Below are positions 40,521-45,339 of a stretch of 45,339 bases of DNA, piece by piece (within the stretch, counting starts at the first letter, position 1; each line of letters begins with the position of its first letter). The DNA comes from an uncultured Dorea sp. Lineage in GTDB: Bacteria; Bacillota_A; Clostridia; Lachnospirales; Lachnospiraceae. The position numbers and the translations under genes were made by a program. The notes beneath the pieces were generated by a model. The model was not told the DNA's origin. It worked only from the letters and a program-made list of their open reading frames with translations, and did not search any database. The stretch lies in the NCBI GenBank assembly GCA_910579015.1, contig CAJTRO010000030.1:1-45339 (forward strand), written 5' to 3'.

Positions 40521-41696
40521 TTAGATGTGGAACAGTTTCAGCAGTTCTTCTTCCTTCAGATCTGTACCTATCACGCATACCCGGCCGGTGTAGTCTGCCC
40601 GCCCCTCCCGGACCTCATATTCCTCCGGAACAAGGTCGAACTGCTTCCACGTGCCGTCTGTCATAGGAATGATTCCTTTTGAACGCAGGATCGTACCGTA
40701 TCCTTCCGTCTCGGATAATGCTTTCAGCAGGAAATCCAGTTCCTCATCCGTATACTTATGAGCCGTCTCCCGGCCCCAGCTTGTGAATATCTCATCCGCA
40801 TGATGGTGATGATGGCCGTGGTGGTGATGGCCGTGATCGTGAGCATGGCCACAACAGGTTTCTTCATGGCCATGATCGTGATGATGATGACTACAGCAGG
40901 TCTCTTCGTGGTCATGGCCGTGATCGTGAGCATGGCCACAGCAGGTTACTTCGTGATCATGATGATGACCACTACTATTCTCTTGGCAGTCATGATGGCC
41001 ACAGCAGGTCTCTTCGTGAGCATGGTGGTGACGACCGCATCCACATTCCTCACTTCCGTGATGATGACCGCCATGATCTTCCAGAAATTCTTCTATCTCC
41101 GCCCCGTGTCCCAGCGCCCGGCAGACTGCCTCCCTGTCAAGCTCCTCCCACGGCGTGGAGATGATCGACGCTTCTGGATTCTCCTCGCGGAGCATATGGA
41201 CGCACTCCTCAATCTTCTCGTCCGTCATCATCTGTGTTCTGCTGATCACGATCGTAGACGCGTGCTTTACCTGATCCTCGAAAAATTCTCCGAAATTCTT
41301 AAGGTATAATTTTGCCTTCTTACCGTCAACCACCGTAATCCTTCCGCTGATCTCAACCTCGGCATCCTTCTTCACACTCTCAATCGCCTTCACGATATCT
41401 GATAATTTACCCACGCCTGACGGTTCAATCAGAACACGGTCCGGCCTGTATTCCTCCAGTACCTTTTGAAGCGCTTTGCTGAAATCACCGACCAGCGTAC
41501 AGCAGATGCACCCTGAATTCATCTCCGTGATCTCTATCCCGGCATCCTTCAGGAATCCGCCGTCAATACCAATCTCTCCAAATTCATTTTCAATCAGTAC
41601 AAGCTTCTCGCCGGTAAAAACCTGATCGATCAAACGCTTGATGAACGTCGTCTTTCCGGCTCCTAAAAATCCCGATATTATATCCACTTTTGTCAT
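40521..41696 (-). CDS. COG0523/CobW-like GTPase with His/Cys-rich metal-binding repeat
   Basis: A 391-residue GTPase of the G3E family of metallochaperones: Walker A GFLGAGKTT (9-17), the metal motif GCICCT (62-67, the CxCC hallmark), VLIEPSGVGKL and a short CobW C-terminal domain (residues about 310-391). Between them, residues about 210-300 are almost pure His, Cys, Asp and Glu in repeats of the form HEETCCGH-HDHG. Such stretches bind zinc, nickel or cobalt. The likely role is zinc storage or delivery to client enzymes. The site is AAAGAGGGATATC. No Zur-like palindrome was seen in the 42-base gap upstream. Confidence 0.9.
   Translation of the reverse strand: MTKVDIISGFLGAGKTTFIKRLIDQVFTGEKLVLIENEFGEIGIDGGFLKDAGIEITEMNSGCICCTLVGDFSKALQKVLEEYRPDRVLIEPSGVGKLSDIVKAIESVKKDAEVEISGRITVVDGKKAKLYLKNFGEFFEDQVKHASTIVISRTQMMTDEKIEECVHMLREENPEASIISTPWEELDREAVCRALGHGAEIEEFLEDHGGHHHGSEECGCGRHHHAHEETCCGHHDCQENSSGHHHDHEVTCCGHAHDHGHDHEETCCSHHHHDHGHEETCCGHAHDHGHHHHGHHHHHADEIFTSWGRETAHKYTDEELDFLLKALSETEGYGTILRSKGIIPMTDGTWKQFDLVPEEYEVREGRADYTGRVCVIGTDLKEEELLKLFHI
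40796..41066 (-). repeat. Degenerate tandem repeat encoding the His/Cys region
   Basis: Imperfect repeats built from words such as GAAACCTGCTGT and GGCCATGCTCACGATCACGG inside the CobW-like gene. Units vary in length by multiples of three, keeping the frame, and are prone to expansion or contraction. Confidence 0.75.
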
Positions 41697-41738
41697 ATGA
41701 TATCCCTCTTTTCCATTTTCTCGAATACTCTTTATATA

Positions 41739-43451
41739 TTATCTGTGGTGCGGCACGTCACTCGAACCAATAAGAACCCGCTTTCCCTCGAAAGCAAATC
41801 CATAATGGCGGATTCTTTCTTTCGGAATCCCCCTTGCCGTTAATACTGCATCATAGTTTTTATCCTCTATCTGACTTAACGCGCTCTTAAGCGTGTCTTC
41901 TAATGTATCTTCTGCCTCAGGATCTTTCACCTTGAACTCGAACACAAATGCATCCTTTTTTCTGTCGTTTGGTTCCATTACAACATCATATCTCCCAAAA
42001 CCGCTCTCCCGATTTGAAGTAATGATATAATCAATCTTCGAATCCGCAATCAGACCTAAAACAAAGCCATGATAAAAACGTTCGGGTTCTGTCTGCTCCG
42101 ATGGATGCTTTCCGGTGTCAAAAAAACTGAATACCGTCTGTGACATCCTGTTCATATACTGGTTCATATATCCTGCATTATTCGCAAGCAAGGCTTTGAT
42201 AAAATCATTATAGCGCGCCGAAGCCTTCTTAAACCACCCCTTAACCATCCTGCGAAACTCTTTTCTGACTTCAAGATTCGTCAACGCCAGCCGATAACAA
42301 ACATCCTCCTCTTCACTGGCCTCAGACACAGCTTCTACCCTTAAATACCCTGACGCTAAAAGCAGGCTCCAGATTGCCTCACTGTTATCCTCCAACTGCT
42401 CAAATATGATCTCCTCATCAATCGTAGTGTCGATGCTTCTGCATTCAAGCAAATCTTCCATGGCCGTCTTTACATCCGGCGCACTCTCCTGAATCAGTTT
42501 ACTTACCAGAGTATTAGAGCTGGTATTCGCCCAGTATGCTTCAAATCTCTTTGAATCCAGAAACTTTGTAATCGACCAGGGATTATAGATATCACGGCGC
42601 TTTCCAAAGGTAAAACCATCATACCATGCTTTTACCTGCTCCTTTCTGTCGGACATGCCGGCCTCGTCCAATGCCGCAAACACCTCGTCCTCCGTAAATC
42701 CAAACGCGGCCGCGTAAGGTTCAGAAGTCGTAGTTACTACTTGCAGATTATTGAGATCTGAGAAAATAGATTCCTTGCTCACCCTCGTGATTCCTGTCAT
42801 TATTGCCCGTTCCAGATAAGGATTCGTCTTAAAAATTGCATGAAACATACCTCTGATAAATGATGACATTTCCTTCCAGTAACCGCCGATATATGCCTCC
42901 TGTAAGGGAGTATCATATTCATCTAACAGTATTACCACTTTTTTCCCGTAATAGCGGTTCAGATAGCCCATCATCGCCCGCACTGCGATCTCTGCATCCT
43001 CATTCTTCATATCCGGCCTGACCATATCATACTGTAGTTTTTCCTTCTCATTCAGCAAATTTCCCTCAAGCAGAAATTCATTCCGATTATACAGATCTGT
43101 CAGATTCTGCTTCATGCGGGTAACTGCCGCTTCATATGTGTTGGACTTGACATCTGCGAAGGTTAGAAAAATCACAGGATATGTTCCCTGCATCATCCTG
43201 TAGGCTTCATCTTTCCAGACGGACAATCCCTCGAACAGATCACCGCGTCCCGCATACTGTACAGAGAAGAAGCATTCTAACATATTCATATTCAGCGTCT
43301 TGCCAAATCGGCGGGGACGGGCGATCATCGTCACCCTGTCCTCAGATTCCCACCACTCCCTGATAAAGTCCGTCTTATCCACGTAGAAGCAATTCTTCTC
43401 CCGAAGCGTATCAAATCCATCATTTCCTATACTGACTGTCCGCATACTCAT
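41739..43451 (-). CDS. AAA-ATPase-like / PD-(D/E)XK protein (PF09820-PF08011 type)
   Basis: About 570 residues from the ATG at 43451 (GAGAAGG site); the frame is open to 43586, but that extension runs through a terminator hairpin and is not believable. The opening RTVSIGNDGFDTLREKNCFYVDKT, the P-loop ARPRRFGKT (about 44-52), VILLDEYDTPL as Walker B and YNPWSITKFL belong to the AAA-ATPase-like family, and the C-terminus (DVVMEPNDRKKDAFVFEFKV) is its PD-(D/E)XK nuclease-like domain. These genes are very abundant in Lachnospiraceae and of unknown function, perhaps linked to mobile DNA or conflict. It ends 42 bases before the CobW genes. Confidence 0.87.
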   Translation of the reverse strand: MSMRTVSIGNDGFDTLREKNCFYVDKTDFIREWWESEDRVTMIARPRRFGKTLNMNMLECFFSVQYAGRGDLFEGLSVWKDEAYRMMQGTYPVIFLTFADVKSNTYEAAVTRMKQNLTDLYNRNEFLLEGNLLNEKEKLQYDMVRPDMKNEDAEIAVRAMMGYLNRYYGKKVVILLDEYDTPLQEAYIGGYWKEMSSFIRGMFHAIFKTNPYLERAIMTGITRVSKESIFSDLNNLQVVTTTSEPYAAAFGFTEDEVFAALDEAGMSDRKEQVKAWYDGFTFGKRRDIYNPWSITKFLDSKRFEAYWANTSSNTLVSKLIQESAPDVKTAMEDLLECRSIDTTIDEEIIFEQLEDNSEAIWSLLLASGYLRVEAVSEASEEEDVCYRLALTNLEVRKEFRRMVKGWFKKASARYNDFIKALLANNAGYMNQYMNRMSQTVFSFFDTGKHPSEQTEPERFYHGFVLGLIADSKIDYIITSNRESGFGRYDVVMEPNDRKKDAFVFEFKVKDPEAEDTLEDTLKSALSQIEDKNYDAVLTARGIPKERIRHYGFAFEGKRVLIGSSDVPHHR

Positions 43452-43550
43452 CCACCGCCTTCTCATCATGTTGAGAACGTAAGTTACCATCTGTCTTCTA
43501 TTATATCCAACATCTGTAAGGATAACAACAATGTTTTGGAGGCAGCAACG

Positions 43551-43595
43551 AAAAAGAAGCTGTTGCAGAATCTTTACATCTTGCAACAGCCTCCC
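43551..43595 (-). terminator. Terminator after pckA
   Basis: GCTGTTGC...GCAACAGC arms with an inner AGA/TCT extension, followed on the minus strand by TTCTTTTTCG. It lies 40 bases after the pckA stop, and its position argues against the longest frame of the AAA-ATPase gene. Confidence 0.82.
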
Positions 43596-43632
43596 TGCTT
43601 ATTATTCTACTTTATAGAAGGATCATTCACAA

Positions 43633-45237
43633 TTATAACTGCGGACCAGCCGGAACTAATGCCTTACCAGCCTCGTTTCCTTCATACTTCGCAAAGTTCT
43701 TAACGAATCTCTGCGCAAGATCCTTAGCCTTTGTCTCCCACTCAGACGCATCTGCATAAGTGTTGCGTGGATCCAGGATGTTGGTATCTACGCCCGGAAG
43801 CTCTGTCGGAACATCAAAGTTGAAGTATGGGATCTTCTTAGTCTCTGCGTTAAGGATGTCCCCGTTCAGGATTGCATCAATGATACCACGGGTATCACGG
43901 ATAGAGATACGCTTTCCGGTTCCATTCCAGCCTGTGTTAACCAGGTATGCCTTAGCGCCGCTCTTCTCCATTCTCTTAACAAGCTCTTCTGCATACTTTG
44001 TAGGATGCAGTTCAAGGAATGCCTGCCCGAAACATGCGGAGAAGGTAGGTGTAGGCTCTGTAATACCACGCTCTGTACCGGCAAGCTTAGCCGTAAATCC
44101 TGACAGGAAGTAGTACTGTGTCTGCTCCGGTGTAAGGATAGATACCGGCGGCAGTACGCCGAACGCATCAGCTGACAGGAAGATAACATCCTTCGCCGCC
44201 GGAGCCGCGGATACCGGACGCACGATCTTCTCGATATGATTGATCGGATAAGATACACGAGTATTCTCCGTCACGCTCTTGTCGTTAAAATCAATCTTGC
44301 CTTCTGCATCCAGAGTAACGTTCTCAAGAAGCGCGTCTCTCTTGATCGCATTGTAGATATCCGGCTCAGACTCTTTGTCAAGGTTGATAACCTTCGCATA
44401 GCATCCTCCCTCGAAGTTGAAGATACCCTCGTCATCCCAGCCGTGCTCGTCGTCACCGATAAGCAGTCTCTTCGGATCTGTGGACAGGGTTGTCTTACCT
44501 GTTCCGGAAAGACCAAAGAAGATAGCGGTATTCTCGCCGTTCATGTCTGTGTTCGCTGAACAGTGCATGGAAGCGATACCCTTAAGCGGCAGATAGTAGT
44601 TCATCATAGAGAACATACCCTTCTTCATCTCACCGCCGTACCATGTATTGATGATAACCTGCTCGCGGCTTGTAATATTGAATACGACAGCCGTCTCAGA
44701 ATTCAGTCCCAGATCTTTGTAGTTCTCAACCTTTGCCTTGGATGCATTATAAACAACGAAATCAGGCTCGAACTTCTCAAGCTCTTCCTCGGTCGGCATA
44801 ATGAACATATTCCTGATGAAGTGTGCCTGCCATGCCACTTCCATAATGAAACGGATAGACATACGTGTGTCTTCGTTGGCACCGCAGAAAGCGTCTACAA
44901 CAAACAGCTTCTTATTGGAGAGCTCATTCAGCGCAATATCCTTTACAGCCTTCCATGTCTCTTCTGAAGCCGGGTGGTTATCGTTCTTGTATTCATCGGA
45001 GGTCCACCACACGGTGTCCTTGGAATTCTCGTCCATTACGATGAATTTGTCTTTCGGCGAACGTCCGGTGTAGATACCAGTCATGACATTCACTGCGCCA
45101 AGCTCGCTTACCTGTCCCTTTTCAAAACCTTCCAGTTCCGGTTTTGTCTCTTCCTCAAACAACATCTCATAAGAAGGGTTGTGTACGATCTCAGTGGTGC
45201 CGCTGATGCCATACTTGCTCAAATTAATCTCTGCCAT
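43633..45237 (-). CDS. pckA: Phosphoenolpyruvate carboxykinase (ATP)
   Basis: A 534-residue cytosolic enzyme that interconverts oxaloacetate + ATP and PEP + CO2 + ADP; in gut anaerobes it often runs toward oxaloacetate to fix CO2. The substrate-binding GRSPKDKF (58-65), the P-loop GLSGTGKTT (242-250), the metal/nucleotide motif GDDEHGWDDEG (261-271) and the RVSYPINHI segment are all present, and the length is standard. The start follows AAAGGAGATTATGAAAG. It has its own promoter and terminator, so it is a single-gene transcript. Confidence 0.97.
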   Translation of the reverse strand: MAEINLSKYGISGTTEIVHNPSYEMLFEEETKPELEGFEKGQVSELGAVNVMTGIYTGRSPKDKFIVMDENSKDTVWWTSDEYKNDNHPASEETWKAVKDIALNELSNKKLFVVDAFCGANEDTRMSIRFIMEVAWQAHFIRNMFIMPTEEELEKFEPDFVVYNASKAKVENYKDLGLNSETAVVFNITSREQVIINTWYGGEMKKGMFSMMNYYLPLKGIASMHCSANTDMNGENTAIFFGLSGTGKTTLSTDPKRLLIGDDEHGWDDEGIFNFEGGCYAKVINLDKESEPDIYNAIKRDALLENVTLDAEGKIDFNDKSVTENTRVSYPINHIEKIVRPVSAAPAAKDVIFLSADAFGVLPPVSILTPEQTQYYFLSGFTAKLAGTERGITEPTPTFSACFGQAFLELHPTKYAEELVKRMEKSGAKAYLVNTGWNGTGKRISIRDTRGIIDAILNGDILNAETKKIPYFNFDVPTELPGVDTNILDPRNTYADASEWETKAKDLAQRFVKNFAKYEGNEAGKALVPAGPQL

Positions 45238-45302
45238 CTTTCATAATCTCCTTTTTTCATAGTATTCAGTTACTGGATAGCTGCTTGCTTTCCCTGATAA
45301 AT

Positions 45303-45330
45303 AGTATACATAATAAAAAAATAAAATCAA
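45303..45330 (-). promoter_or_regulatory. Sigma-A promoter of pckA
   Basis: TTGATT (45325-45330) and TATACT (45303-45308), 16-base spacer, with an AT-rich stretch between them, about 65 bases before the pckA start codon. Confidence 0.72.
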
Positions 45331-45339
45331 CAGTAATTA

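Noticed and set aside
40796..41066. Possible CRISPR-like or satellite array
   Set aside because: The repeats have no constant spacer length, stay in frame and code for a metal-binding stretch; no cas genes are nearby. No CRISPR array was seen in the window.
40758..41309. A 183-codon plus-strand frame of Met/Val/Ala repeats
   Set aside because: It is the antisense reading of the His/Cys repeat in the CobW-like gene; the hydrophobic repeat is an effect of reversed His codons.
43452..43586. N-terminal extension of the AAA-ATPase frame
   Set aside because: The extension is encoded by the pckA terminator hairpin and lacks a ribosome site; the family normally starts at the RTVSIGN segment.

Overview
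The window looks like the chromosome of an anaerobic gut-type Clostridia, most likely a Lachnospiraceae (relatives of Dorea or Clostridium scindens fit the protein style; this is a judgement from sequence recall, not a search). Supporting signs are strong AGGAGG-type ribosome binding sites, sigma-A style promoters, a full-length pyruvate:ferredoxin oxidoreductase, ATP-dependent PEP carboxykinase, a dimeric-type glycyl-tRNA synthetase, a lysine riboswitch and many tightly coupled genes. Every gene except the partial first one lies on the minus strand.

Region by region (coordinates ascending, transcription mostly descending). 1-6.9 kb is housekeeping: the end of a glutamate synthase GXGXG-domain gene, convergent with glyS; then recO, a small yqzL-like gene, era and an M16C presequence-type protease. 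7.1-9.2 kb is an NhaC-superfamily transporter preceded by a sigma-A promoter, a recognisable lysine riboswitch and a terminator hairpin. 9.2-19.7 kb is a nine-gene operon plus a GntR/UTRA regulator. It encodes a dipeptide/oligopeptide ABC importer, two pita-bread (M24) proteins, a FrlB-like fructosamine-6-phosphate deglycase and a FrlD-like fructosamine kinase. I read it as a system that imports glycated (Amadori) peptides or amino acids, trims them, phosphorylates the sugar and splits them into glucose-6-phosphate and an amino acid such as lysine. The lysine-sensing transporter next to it fits that idea.

19.8-29.6 kb is a lanthipeptide-like locus. A LytTR response regulator, a small coupled membrane peptide, a GHKL histidine kinase, a 42-residue candidate precursor ending in GG-YLTLICC, and a class II synthetase (LanM) form one run. 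After an internal promoter region come a Sec-secreted 140-residue protein, a lipoprotein, two ABC-2 permeases, an ABC ATPase and a membrane-anchored protein, almost all overlapping by a few bases. No C39 peptidase/exporter (LanT) is present in the window. This locus, with its very short predicted core, is the best candidate for an undescribed system.

29.7-34.6 kb is accessory: an HTH-Uma2 nuclease-like gene, a long palindromic element, an RmlD-like reductase, and a three-gene unit (DUF262 protein with an N-terminal helical domain resembling sigma region 1.1, DUF3696 ATPase, small third protein) that looks like a defence module whose last gene may be truncated. 34.7-45.3 kb returns to metabolism: PFOR, an SGNH hydrolase, two COG0523/CobW GTPases (one fused to a YcgQ-like C-terminus, one with a large His/Cys repeat), an AAA-ATPase/PD-(D/E)XK gene of the PF09820 type, and pckA.
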